Shown here one piece after another: positions 1-8,522 of a stretch of 64,000 nt of DNA. Both the position numbers and the translations under genes were made by a program. Each line of letters opens with the position of its first letter. The stretch's first letter is position 1. The DNA is taken from positions 16,467 to 80,466 of the forward strand of contig JAAVZI010000080.1 of NCBI GenBank assembly GCA_022791575.1, given 5' to 3'. The notes beneath the pieces were generated by a model, which saw nothing but the letters and a program-made list of their open reading frames with translations, made no database searches and was not told the origin of the DNA. The stretch comes from Lachnospiraceae bacterium (GTDB lineage Bacteria > Bacillota > Clostridia > Lachnospirales > Lachnospiraceae).

Positions 1-2
1 AA

Positions 3-3000
3 TGGGAGCTTTGGGCAGCAGAAGAAGCACAGGCGGAAAATCTGTTCAGTATCATTTCCTGCCAGCTCTGTGAGACGGACGCATATGAAGCAAGTACTCA
101 GTCAGAGCCGCTGTTTCCAGAGGCAGGAGAAGAGGGAGAGAAGGAAGTCTGGAAATATGCTAGAATCCTGCCCCTGCTGTCTTATTATAAAGGAGAGGTT
201 CGAGACGTCGAGGGACTGCCAAAGCGTTCTAAGAGCCCTTATACGCCTGTAACAGAAGAAACAGAGAAACAGCCGCGAATTCAGCTGATGTTCCGGGATA
301 TTCTGGGAAATATGGCGGCAATTTCTCCTGAATACCAGTTATCACTTCCAGTTAAATATACCGATGAACTGATTTCTCCAGTAGTTCTGCCGTTTGCCAA
401 GGCGTATTATACCGTCTGTGCAGGGCTGTTTTCTATTATCATACAATCCCGGATGCCAGCAGAGGAACTATGGAAATCCAGAGAGGAACTGGCCGGCAGC
501 AGGGAACGGTTTGCTGAAGCCTATTATCAGTATATACAGGAGGATGTAACGGCTGAGATTTACAGTGTTTTGTTGGCAGAACCGTTAAAGGTGGATCATT
601 TGGAACTGGCTGAATTTGCGGCTGCGGGGTATCTAATGTGCCATTGTTTTGCTCGACTGTCCTCTGCTGGGATTGCTGTGACAGAAGAACAACATACTTT
701 GGAGTCGTTCAGTCATGCCCACATGGTATCCCTAGAAGAACTGACAGAAGAGAATGCCAATCAAAAGGTGCAAGATCTCTTTGGGGAACCTGTGCTGCTG
801 CCGGAGTTCGTCTTTTTCCCAGACAGTTATACACTGGCGAAGCTTATTCCAGTGCCGGAGGAGGAACTGTCAGCGGTTATGGAACTACCATTTAATCAGA
901 AGCAGCCGCTGAAAGAGGGAATCTATCTGAGAATTCGGGAACGTCAGATAGAAATTGGGAACATACGTTCTTTTGCGGAACTTTCCGAGCTATGCAATGC
1001 CTCCATCGAAGATTTAGTAACTGGAAATGAACGAACCAAAGGAATTCTATGTCAGAATTGTGTGTTCTTATATGAGGACTTTGAGGTAGAGGTGACAGAA
1101 CCGGAAGTAATCAGTTTGCTGGATATTGTCTATACTTTTTATTATGAATACCATATTTCAGTTTCTAGTCAGGAGCTGGTCATGCATAATGCCGCTGAAC
1201 CGGTACTGGCTCAGGGAGCGGTTTTGTCTTATCATACCAGATATACAAAAGCCGGGGATACACTAGAATCGGCAGCTGCTGCGGAGAGGATGGAACCCGC
1301 AAAACTGATTGAGATGAACCGTGATACGGAAAAGTTATATACTGCGGGCACCCGCCTTTTGCGTGCGCAAAGGAAGTTAGACCTGGGAAATCCTTTGGCA
1401 AAGCGGACAGTGTCCGAGGTTGCTGATCTGTATGATATATGCCCCAAAGAATTATTGGCCTATAATTCCGGACGGACACTAGCTGACAAGGCAGTGCTGC
1501 AAAGCCGAACGTATCTGACGGTGCCAGAGGATGAATTGCTGCGTCTGCCCTATTATGCACAGCGGGAAAGCCTGGAACAGATTGCAGATAAGCTGGGCAC
1601 TTCGGTACAGATTCTTGGAGAAATGAATCAGGACATGCCAATATTTGCAGGAAATGGACAGGTCATCACAATGGGAGAACAGCAAATAGTGCTGTCTAAG
1701 AAACGAATGAGTATTCGAGAGGTCTGCGGGATGTTTACACCGGCGGTTTCTCTGGAACAGCTGTTGGCTGTGGTTCAGGAGCGGACGGATCTATTAAAAG
1801 AGAGAGCGCTTTTACTTGTGCCATTGTGGCAGCTGCAGGAGGACAGCAGTATCACCGGTCTTTGCAGGCTCAGTGGCCTAAGGATCCGGGAGTTTGCAGA
1901 GGCAAATGCGCCGCTGCAGATTCTTCGCTCAGGAGTCCTAGTAACCTGCGGCAGTCAAAGCGTAGTAACAACTGAAAGCGATAATCTGCTGGTACTCGCC
2001 CGGCGCCTGAGTACACAGAAAGAGCTGATAACGCCGCAAATGATTCTGGAGGCCAATCAGGAATTGGTGCTGTTTCGCCAGGGTGCCTGTCTTCTGCTGA
2101 CGGTGAAACAGATGGAAAAAAGTGGACCCTTGATTGCACAGCAGAAGCTAGAAGGGCTGTTTGCACTGGATACAGAATGCAGAGTCTATCGGAACAAAGA
2201 GTTGGTACATAAGCAGCTGCAACAATCAGAACATATGTTCTGCTCAAAAATTAAGCTCCCAGTTATGACCAGCAAAAATGAAAATGGAGAGTTATCTGCA
2301 GACGCATTTATCAAAGAATTGGAGAATGCCCTGCCTCATGTAAAAGTTGCTTCCGGCGGCAAAGAACATTTGTGGGGATTGGTAACCGGCGATACGGGGA
2401 GCCATCAAGGAGTAGAAGCATTGCATGTCCGTAAGGGTGCTGTTCATACCAGTACGGAGGGACAACGGGAACTGCCGCGGTATTTTAGTCTGCGTCCGCT
2501 GAATACTATGACAGAATCCAGAGTGGATCAGGAAATATATAATTTGACAGAGGATGGTAATTGGGAAAAAGAGCCGGTATTGCTTTCATTTAGCGGGATT
2601 GATTTGGAACAGTGGGGCAAAACATTTCTGGAAGATCTGGAGCAGCTTCTAGATGCTTCTTATACGATACCCATATATCAGAGAGGCACGCTGTATAAGG
2701 AATTGGAACAGCTGATTGGCTGTAAGGAACGGCTGGCTGAAATTGTGAGCCGGGGGATAGACCTGGTGTTAGAGGTTGATAATCGTGTGACGAACGAAGC
2801 TTTGGACAGTGTCAGAGCTATATTGAAAGAAGAGCTCAGAGCCGATCTGACTGCGGCACGTTCCATAGGAGTGATCGCACAATATGATATAGAATCCAAG
2901 ACACAGTGGACACAAGAGCTTTCTCCTGCACTCAGCGGCCGTTCTGTCTTTGAAAGTGAATCTCCGACCGGACAGCAGGAAGCAGTTAAGAGAGCCAATA

Positions 3001-4433
3001 TTACAATACATAAGATTTCCCTAAGAAATGGCAGCGGTTATGCCAATATGGTACTAAGGACCAATGCCCCTCAGCTGCAGAAACAGATTCCTTTGAATCA
3101 GGTAGTGTTCACGGCAGACCAGCTGGAATATAACAGAAGCAGGCAGGAAGAGGGCTATGAAGATTCGATGTGGCTGCAGTTTTTCCATCCGTTTGAACAA
3201 ACCGATGGAATCACACTTGATTTTACAAGTGAAATCCCGGCACCAGTTCCACTGCGTTTCTTTCCAGCATTACCAATTTTTCGAGGACATGATGCGAGAA
3301 AGTCATCCGAAGATATTACGAAAGGCTATCTATGGGATTACCGCCTGAAATATCAGTGGGAGGGCTATTCACAAGATACGTTGTTGCTGAAGGTTACACT
3401 GAATAATGCTGCAAAACTGCAGTGCCAGGCGGTAAATCGCAGAGACTTGTTCTTGTGCCTAGCACAGTATATGACCAATAGGGAACAAGTGTTCGGATTG
3501 TTAAATGGTTTTCGAAGCGGAAGGAAAGAGGAACAGGCAGAACATGCACTACACAGCTATTTGACCTCTGCTGGGGAAATTGCCGATGCATGGGAAGAAC
3601 ATCTGGCTGTCCAATCTGCCCAAGAAGAGACGCTGCAGAAGACTGTATGGCGGCCGCAGACAGAGCTGACCTATTGGCTGAGTACGGATTTGATAGAACA
3701 GGAAGGGAAGATTTGCTATCGGGGAATTTTTGTGAGGCTGGAGGAAGAAAACAGCTTTCCTGCCCCCATACTTGCTGCCGCTGCTGCTAATGGGGAGCGT
3801 TATTTGCTTACACGGACGGAGAATGGACAGACAGCATTTTATTATGCATTTGAGGAGGGACATTACCCATTGGCTGCTGCATGTTTAGATTTTGAATTTG
3901 TTCTGCCCCAACTGGATCTTCTGAAATACCAGAACGCAGCCAGCCAGCTGCAGATTTACCGCAATGATCAGCTGCTGGCAGAATATGGTATATCGGTTAG
4001 GGAGGCATTTCTATGTAAGACGCCGTTCGTACACTGCCAGTCGGTAATTACCCCTATGCTGAATTATACGAAACCTTATGAGATCGGCGCATGGGACAAT
4101 GACCCAGAACGCAATCCGATGAAGAAGATAGCAGAATCGCTACTAAAACCAGCGTCAGATATGAAGTTTAGTCTTCAGCTATCGGCAGGAGCACAAGTGG
4201 CGGATGGCGTTTATTTTCAGACGCCAATTGCTTTACGGGCTGCGGCCTCTTATTCAGAAAATCTGGTCAAAGAGCTGATTACCGCAGTTTTGTCATGGAA
4301 AGCAGAAAACAGCCTGACGAATACCTCAAGACGATATACGGTTATGCTGCTGCTTTTTTCGGAACAGGATCAAAAGCTGCCGATGTTATCTGTGAAGTAT
4401 GTGATGGATGAAGAATCAGAATCGAATAATTAA
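3..4433 (+). CDS. C-terminal part of a giant LysM-array protein (5' end outside window)
   Basis: The frame is open to the left edge of the window, so the apparent ATG at 288 is internal; 1476 codons are visible before the TAA. I do not recognise the whole protein. Between about 1230 and 2110 six consecutive stretches of about 40-45 residues look like degenerate LysM repeats. The clearest begins YTKAGDTLESAAAAERM and continues with a LIEMN segment; others contain VSEVADLYDICPKELLAYN and LEQIADKLGTSVQILGEMN. LysM domains usually bind peptidoglycan or GlcNAc polymers. The remaining 770 residues (2110-4433) are acidic and mixed alpha/beta in character, with no membrane segment, LPxTG motif or other anchor. 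The N-terminus is outside the window, so secretion cannot be judged. It could be a structural or toxin-like component of a larger locus upstream, but that is inference. Confidence 0.75.
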   Translation, partial: WELWAAEEAQAENLFSIISCQLCETDAYEASTQSEPLFPEAGEEGEKEVWKYARILPLLSYYKGEVRDVEGLPKRSKSPYTPVTEETEKQPRIQLMFRDILGNMAAISPEYQLSLPVKYTDELISPVVLPFAKAYYTVCAGLFSIIIQSRMPAEELWKSREELAGSRERFAEAYYQYIQEDVTAEIYSVLLAEPLKVDHLELAEFAAAGYLMCHCFARLSSAGIAVTEEQHTLESFSHAHMVSLEELTEENANQKVQDLFGEPVLLPEFVFFPDSYTLAKLIPVPEEELSAVMELPFNQKQPLKEGIYLRIRERQIEIGNIRSFAELSELCNASIEDLVTGNERTKGILCQNCVFLYEDFEVEVTEPEVISLLDIVYTFYYEYHISVSSQELVMHNAAEPVLAQGAVLSYHTRYTKAGDTLESAAAAERMEPAKLIEMNRDTEKLYTAGTRLLRAQRKLDLGNPLAKRTVSEVADLYDICPKELLAYNSGRTLADKAVLQSRTYLTVPEDELLRLPYYAQRESLEQIADKLGTSVQILGEMNQDMPIFAGNGQVITMGEQQIVLSKKRMSIREVCGMFTPAVSLEQLLAVVQERTDLLKERALLLVPLWQLQEDSSITGLCRLSGLRIREFAEANAPLQILRSGVLVTCGSQSVVTTESDNLLVLARRLSTQKELITPQMILEANQELVLFRQGACLLLTVKQMEKSGPLIAQQKLEGLFALDTECRVYRNKELVHKQLQQSEHMFCSKIKLPVMTSKNENGELSADAFIKELENALPHVKVASGGKEHLWGLVTGDTGSHQGVEALHVRKGAVHTSTEGQRELPRYFSLRPLNTMTESRVDQEIYNLTEDGNWEKEPVLLSFSGIDLEQWGKTFLEDLEQLLDASYTIPIYQRGTLYKELEQLIGCKERLAEIVSRGIDLVLEVDNRVTNEALDSVRAILKEELRADLTAARSIGVIAQYDIESKTQWTQELSPALSGRSVFESESPTGQQEAVKRANITIHKISLRNGSGYANMVLRTNAPQLQKQIPLNQVVFTADQLEYNRSRQEEGYEDSMWLQFFHPFEQTDGITLDFTSEIPAPVPLRFFPALPIFRGHDARKSSEDITKGYLWDYRLKYQWEGYSQDTLLLKVTLNNAAKLQCQAVNRRDLFLCLAQYMTNREQVFGLLNGFRSGRKEEQAEHALHSYLTSAGEIADAWEEHLAVQSAQEETLQKTVWRPQTELTYWLSTDLIEQEGKICYRGIFVRLEEENSFPAPILAAAAANGERYLLTRTENGQTAFYYAFEEGHYPLAAACLDFEFVLPQLDLLKYQNAASQLQIYRNDQLLAEYGISVREAFLCKTPFVHCQSVITPMLNYTKPYEIGAWDNDPERNPMKKIAESLLKPASDMKFSLQLSAGAQVADGVYFQTPIALRAAASYSENLVKELITAVLSWKAENSLTNTSRRYTVMLLLFSEQDQKLPMLSVKYVMDEESESNN

Positions 4434-4502
4434 TATAGTAAATTCAGAAAAAATAAGGTATAATACGACATAGATTTCACAATCATCTAAAATCATTTAA
4501 TA

Positions 4503-4722
4503 GGTGATTGCAAAGTCGTATTCCAGGCGACGAGTTTGAACAAATTGTCCCCGATTTTATATCGGGGAATTACCTTAATACAAAAATTCCGCTCAAAGAA
4601 GTTGATTGGACATGAGGAGGGACCCACGAAGTGGGAGGAGTCCTGGTGTCAGTACTTAATTCGCTACATTTTTGTATCTATTGCCCAAACTCTGGCATTG
4701 AAATAAGAGTTTTGCAAATGCC
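4503..4722. repeat. Inverted-repeat element, copy 1
   Basis: The element starts with ggtgattgcaaagtc (4503-4517) and ends near 4709-4722 with gttttgcaaatgcc, a degenerate reverse complement of that end. Inside, two arms around ATACAAAAA (about 4580) and TTTTTGTAT (4669-4677) face each other, and the block 4672-4695 recurs in the copies at 4806-4828 and 63939-63962. The centre (4611-4645) holds a compact hairpin with a CCCAC/GTGGG stem. No coding capacity is visible; it resembles a small non-autonomous element. Confidence 0.6.
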
Positions 4723-4736
4723 TGAGATATTAATTA

Positions 4737-4926
4737 GGTGATGGCGAAAGCCGGAATTAAAGTAATAACTTTAGAACATACATACAATAATACTTATCAA
4801 ATACATTGTATGTATTGCCTAAAATCTGCCTAAGATTATAAAGTTTTATAATGATTTAAGATATTAATATTCACATTTAAAAACTATATTTTCAAAGTTA
4901 TCTTTAAATCAGACCTTGCAATCACC
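4737..4926. repeat. Inverted-repeat element, copy 2
   Basis: This copy lies directly after copy 1. Its left end is ggtgatggcgaaagcc and its right end gaccttgcaatcacc (4912-4926) is the reverse complement, with one mismatch, of the left end of copy 1. Internal arms ACATACAAT and ATTGTATGTATTGCC repeat the core seen in the other copies. Either two elements sit side by side, or one composite element runs from 4503 to 4926 using the well-matched outer ends. Confidence 0.6.
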
Positions 4927-5054
4927 AAAGATATATAACAATAGTTTACCATTATTTGGAGATTGTTACAAGTCACGGACTAGACCTGGGCTTAATTTTA
5001 CAGCATTTGTAGACATAAGTGTAAAAGTGTAAGAATAGCGATGCGTTTAGAGTA

Positions 5055-5083
5055 TTGACATTAACATTAAAAAATATTATGAT
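5055..5083 (+). promoter_or_regulatory. Sigma-A promoter for the GGDEF gene
   Basis: TTGACA (5055-5060), a 17-bp spacer and TATGAT (5078-5083) lie about 70 bp upstream of the start codon at 5153. The 4927-5054 stretch before it shows no gene. Confidence 0.7.
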
Positions 5084-5152
5084 TAACAAATAAGGAAATT
5101 TTTGGCAGAATGAAGAAAAATCTGATTGTAATTATTAAAGGAAGGGTTAACA

Positions 5153-6442
5153 ATGACAGATAAAGAATTTATTTTGTCGGTCTATTTTGAGGATTTAATC
5201 AAAGTAGCCAAAGTCAATTTATTTACTGGTGAATATAAATTTGTTAAGCTAATAGAACATGAAAAGGAATTAGGCTGTCTTGAGACAAAAACAATTAATG
5301 GCTATGTAGATCGAATAATAGAGAATCAGCTGATACATCCCGATGATGTGGAGCGGTATCGGTTTCATCTGGATCTGAACAATATTCGCAGCAAGCTTTT
5401 TCAATACCGCCGGGAGAAGATGGTCTATAGTTTTCGCAGAAAAATGGGAGAAATATATTGTTGGGTCACTTTGGAAATTCTAATTCCCAAGAATTTTTCA
5501 CAAGAGAATCCTTGGATTGTATTTAGTTGGAAGGATTCTGACAGTGACAGTCGTGCGATGGAGGATTCGCTGAATATTCTGTCGATGATTTTTCACAAGA
5601 TTCTAAAGGTGAATCTGACAGATGATACATATGAGGAAATTAAGATTTATAATGAGGAAATGACAGAAGCTTATGGATTTTCGATTATATTTTCTGAGTG
5701 GCTGCACACATTTGCAGAGCTAGGCTTTGTATTTAAAGAAGACCTGGAGGAATATCATAAGTTTACGGATTTAGATTATCTGAAAAATCATTTTTTGACA
5801 AGTAAAGATTGTGTTCGCTGCCGTTATCGTAGAAAAATCAATGAGAAATTTCGATGGGTCACGTTGGAAATTCTTCCTGGTATTGAATATACGGACGAGG
5901 AGCAGATTGTTATGCTTTATATCCGTGATATTCATGATAGTTATATTGCAGAGCTGCATTATAAGAAGGAATTGGAATATTATTGTAACTATGATACTTT
6001 GACGGGAATCTGGAACCGTTACTATTATGACAAATGTCGTTCAGAATATGATAGGAGGCAAAATAAGAAAAGACTTGCTGTCATCTTTGCAGATATTAAT
6101 GGTTTAAAATATGTGAATGATACATATGGGCATTCCAAAGGAGATGAGTATATTCAGTCATTTGTTAGACTACTTGCCGATTCGTTTGGTAAAAATTCTT
6201 GTTTTCGAATCAGTGGTGATGAATTTTTAGTCATTTGTGAAAGAATAGAGAAAGAAGAATTTCTACAAAAGTTTGAAGAATTTCATGCAATATTGCAGAA
6301 TCAGCCGCAGCCTATGGCTTCTATTGGCTGGTCATGGAAAGATATGCCAGAACGTCTTGAAACCTTGGTCAGTGAGGCGGAACAGGAAATGTATATGGAC
6401 AAACAGGAGTTCTATAGAAGATTTCCAGACTTAGTAAGATAA
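5153..6442 (+). CDS. Sensor-type diguanylate cyclase (GGDEF domain)
   Basis: This 429-residue protein has a C-terminal GGDEF domain beginning at NYDTLTGIWNR (about residue 281), with the metal/substrate segment FADINGLKYVNDTYGH and the signature written SGDEF (residues 354-358). Such domains make cyclic di-GMP from two GTP. The S-for-G change occurs in active members. No RxxD inhibitory site is visible just before the signature. The N-terminal half holds two similar PAS-like units, each with a YRRK...WVTLEIL core (near residues 86-106 and 224-242), probably ligand sensing. No membrane segment or signal peptide is seen, so it is probably cytoplasmic. AAGGAAGG sits 9 bp before the ATG. The gene stands alone between a repeat pair and a bidirectional terminator. 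Confidence 0.88.
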   Translation: MTDKEFILSVYFEDLIKVAKVNLFTGEYKFVKLIEHEKELGCLETKTINGYVDRIIENQLIHPDDVERYRFHLDLNNIRSKLFQYRREKMVYSFRRKMGEIYCWVTLEILIPKNFSQENPWIVFSWKDSDSDSRAMEDSLNILSMIFHKILKVNLTDDTYEEIKIYNEEMTEAYGFSIIFSEWLHTFAELGFVFKEDLEEYHKFTDLDYLKNHFLTSKDCVRCRYRRKINEKFRWVTLEILPGIEYTDEEQIVMLYIRDIHDSYIAELHYKKELEYYCNYDTLTGIWNRYYYDKCRSEYDRRQNKKRLAVIFADINGLKYVNDTYGHSKGDEYIQSFVRLLADSFGKNSCFRISGDEFLVICERIEKEEFLQKFEEFHAILQNQPQPMASIGWSWKDMPERLETLVSEAEQEMYMDKQEFYRRFPDLVR

Positions 6443-6445
6443 GCA

Positions 6446-6497
6446 ATCAAATGCAAAACACCTGACAATTTGTAGTGCCAGGTGTTTTGCATTTGAT
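6446..6497. terminator. Bidirectional terminator between convergent genes
   Basis: A perfect 19-bp stem (6446-6464 with 6479-6497) and a 14-nt loop lie between the convergent GGDEF and chemotaxis genes. The arms carry AAAA and TTTT runs, so it can act on both strands. Confidence 0.8.
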
Positions 6498-6518
6498 TTG
6501 CCAATTTATTTAAACGAA

Positions 6519-8216
6519 CTACTGCATTAATTCAAATTTTCCAACCAGTTCATCCAGCATAGTTGCCTGAGCAGATAATTCTTCACTGGTAGCAGAAGCT
6601 TCTTCAGCAGTTGCAGCATTGCTCTGTACAACTCCGGAAATCTGATTCACTCCGATTTCTGCCTGACGCATTGCTTCAGCCTGATCTTCCATCATTACTT
6701 TTAGATCTTTGGAGAAATCAGCAATCTGCTTGATTCCATCTACTACCGATACAATGGCATCGGAAGCACGCTCAGCAGCACTGTTGCCCTCTGTAACTTC
6801 CTTAATAGACGCTTCAATCAACTCTCTGGTATCTACAGCAGCCTGTGCACTCTGATCAGCCAGGTCACGGATCTGGTCTGCAACTACAGCAAAACCTCGT
6901 CCTGATTCACCAGCTCTTGCAGCCTCAATAGAAGCATTCAGCGATAGGAGGTTGGTCTGTGATGCGATAGATTCAATCTCAGAAATAATGTTTCCAATTC
7001 TTGTAGAAGCATCATTAATTCGTTCCATAGCAGCCATCATAGTATTCATTTCTTCACGGCTGTGATCAGCTTCTGATGCATACTGCTGCGCTTTTATGTA
7101 AGATTCATCTGCACTCTCTGCACTCTTTTCCATAGTAGTAGTAATATCCGCAATAGTTGCATGTAATTCCTGTACTGCATTTGCTTGGTCAGTGGCACCT
7201 TCGGCAAGAGACTGAGAAGCATTGGCAAGTTCATTAGAACCTGCAGATACCTGATTGGATGCTTCGCCAATGGATAATAATGTTTCAGTCATCTGGTCTC
7301 TTAATACACACATAGACTCATGCAGCTTCTGGAAATCACCAGTGTATTTTCTTTCGATTTTAGATTCAATGGCATAATTTCCACCAGCCATTTCACCAAG
7401 AACTTCTTCTATATCATGAATAATAAGATTCAGGTTTGCTGCCATTTCTCTTGCATCCTCGCCCATATCTTGTACTTCATCACCAGTATTGACTTCAGGG
7501 AAAGGAGTGGTAAGATCTCCATTTGCAAATGTTTTGAGTCTTTCGCCAAGATCACCCAAAGGAGCAGCAATACTTTTGGAAATGCTTTTTCCAATTTTGG
7601 TAGATAAGAATAATGCAAGACTAATTACAAGCACAATTGCAGCTGATAGGATCCAACCAATAATATTAAGCAAAGTGGATAGACTGCTTCCTTCATCTAC
7701 TTTCACTTCTAACAGAGAATCCAGCTTATCATAAATACTGTTATAAACTCCGGATAATTCGGAAAGAGCAATATCCTGTGCTTCCTTACATTTTTCACGG
7801 TCTGTGGTAGCACCAAGATTCATAATCTTAGTATCTAATGGCCAATAGGTTTCTAATTCTGCTTTAATTTCATCATAAGTCTGACGGCCTTCGTCAGATA
7901 CGATCGTTTCTTCTACCTTTGCAAAAGATTCTTCAAAGGCCTCTTTTACTTCGGCATGCTGTTTCACAACAGACTCAATGGCATCTACATCATCATAGCC
8001 GATTGCAGCACGAAGGGAAGAACGGACATCGGCAAATTCGAACATCGCCTTTCCAATATCTCCCTGAGCAAAACCAAAGTTGGTTAATGCATAAGAATAC
8101 CGGTTGGAAATCACAATCAGCGCAATTAGAGAAATAACTGCTGCTATTGCTGAAAGGATTGCCACTTTAACAATAGATGCTGTTAGTTTTTTTTCAATTC
8201 TTTCCTTTTTGTTCAT
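6519..8216 (-). CDS. Methyl-accepting chemotaxis protein
   Basis: This 565-residue transducer has an N-terminal membrane segment (about residues 16-38), an extracytoplasmic helical domain of the 4HB type (about 40-180), a second membrane segment (about 184-206), a HAMP domain and a long cytoplasmic coiled coil. The signalling tip IASQTNLLSLNASIEAARAG, followed by GRGFAVVADQIR, is the conserved CheA/CheW contact hairpin. No C-terminal receptor pentapeptide for CheR is visible. The protein would relay an extracellular signal to the flagellar or other CheA pathway. No che gene lies nearby, so it is an orphan receptor. The GAGAGGAG ribosome site precedes the ATG at 8216 (reverse strand). Confidence 0.93.
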   Translation of the reverse strand: MNKKERIEKKLTASIVKVAILSAIAAVISLIALIVISNRYSYALTNFGFAQGDIGKAMFEFADVRSSLRAAIGYDDVDAIESVVKQHAEVKEAFEESFAKVEETIVSDEGRQTYDEIKAELETYWPLDTKIMNLGATTDREKCKEAQDIALSELSGVYNSIYDKLDSLLEVKVDEGSSLSTLLNIIGWILSAAIVLVISLALFLSTKIGKSISKSIAAPLGDLGERLKTFANGDLTTPFPEVNTGDEVQDMGEDAREMAANLNLIIHDIEEVLGEMAGGNYAIESKIERKYTGDFQKLHESMCVLRDQMTETLLSIGEASNQVSAGSNELANASQSLAEGATDQANAVQELHATIADITTTMEKSAESADESYIKAQQYASEADHSREEMNTMMAAMERINDASTRIGNIISEIESIASQTNLLSLNASIEAARAGESGRGFAVVADQIRDLADQSAQAAVDTRELIEASIKEVTEGNSAAERASDAIVSVVDGIKQIADFSKDLKVMMEDQAEAMRQAEIGVNQISGVVQSNAATAEEASATSEELSAQATMLDELVGKFELMQ

Positions 8217-8385
8217 AACAAATAAAACTCCTCTCAGTTGCTTAACAACTTTTCTTTTGACATATTAACCCTATCCATTATTTTTCATTTTTCTCTGAAG
8301 TGAAAGCGGATTGAACGATTCTTCTCTAATTCTAATGCACCTGAACCTCAGGAGTCATTTCAAAATAATAAATAACATTGATTCT

Positions 8386-8414
8386 ATTATACTCCATGTT
8401 TTAGAATTATTCAA
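8386..8414 (-). promoter_or_regulatory. Promoter for the chemotaxis receptor gene
   Basis: On the reverse strand, TTGAAT (8414-8409), a 17-bp spacer and TATAAT (8391-8386) give a leader of roughly 160 nt before the start at 8216. No riboswitch-like fold was recognised in that leader. Confidence 0.6.
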
Positions 8415-8434
8415 GAGCAAAAAGTACAGATTCG

Positions 8435-8463
8435 TTGACTTTCTGTACAACTTATTGTATAAT
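8435..8463 (+). promoter_or_regulatory. Promoter of the glycyl radical enzyme operon
   Basis: TTGACT (8435-8440), a 17-bp spacer and TATAAT (8458-8463) lie about 60 bp before the GTG start. It is back to back with the receptor promoter in the 306-bp divergent gap. Confidence 0.75.
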
Positions 8464-8522
8464 ATAACCAATCGTAAATAGGAATGAAATATACATAAAA
8501 ATTAAGTAAAGGAGAGGTTAAT

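Noticed and set aside
1180..2247. Several reverse-strand frames (125-153 codons) opposite the first gene
   Set aside because: They lie wholly inside a long plus-strand coding frame with LysM-like repeats and show no protein features.
288..4433. Start codon at 288 for the first gene
   Set aside because: The frame is open to position 3 and the upstream residues read as the same protein, so the true start is outside the window.
7320..8137. Short plus-strand frames opposite the chemotaxis receptor
   Set aside because: They are shadows of a clearly identified receptor gene on the reverse strand.
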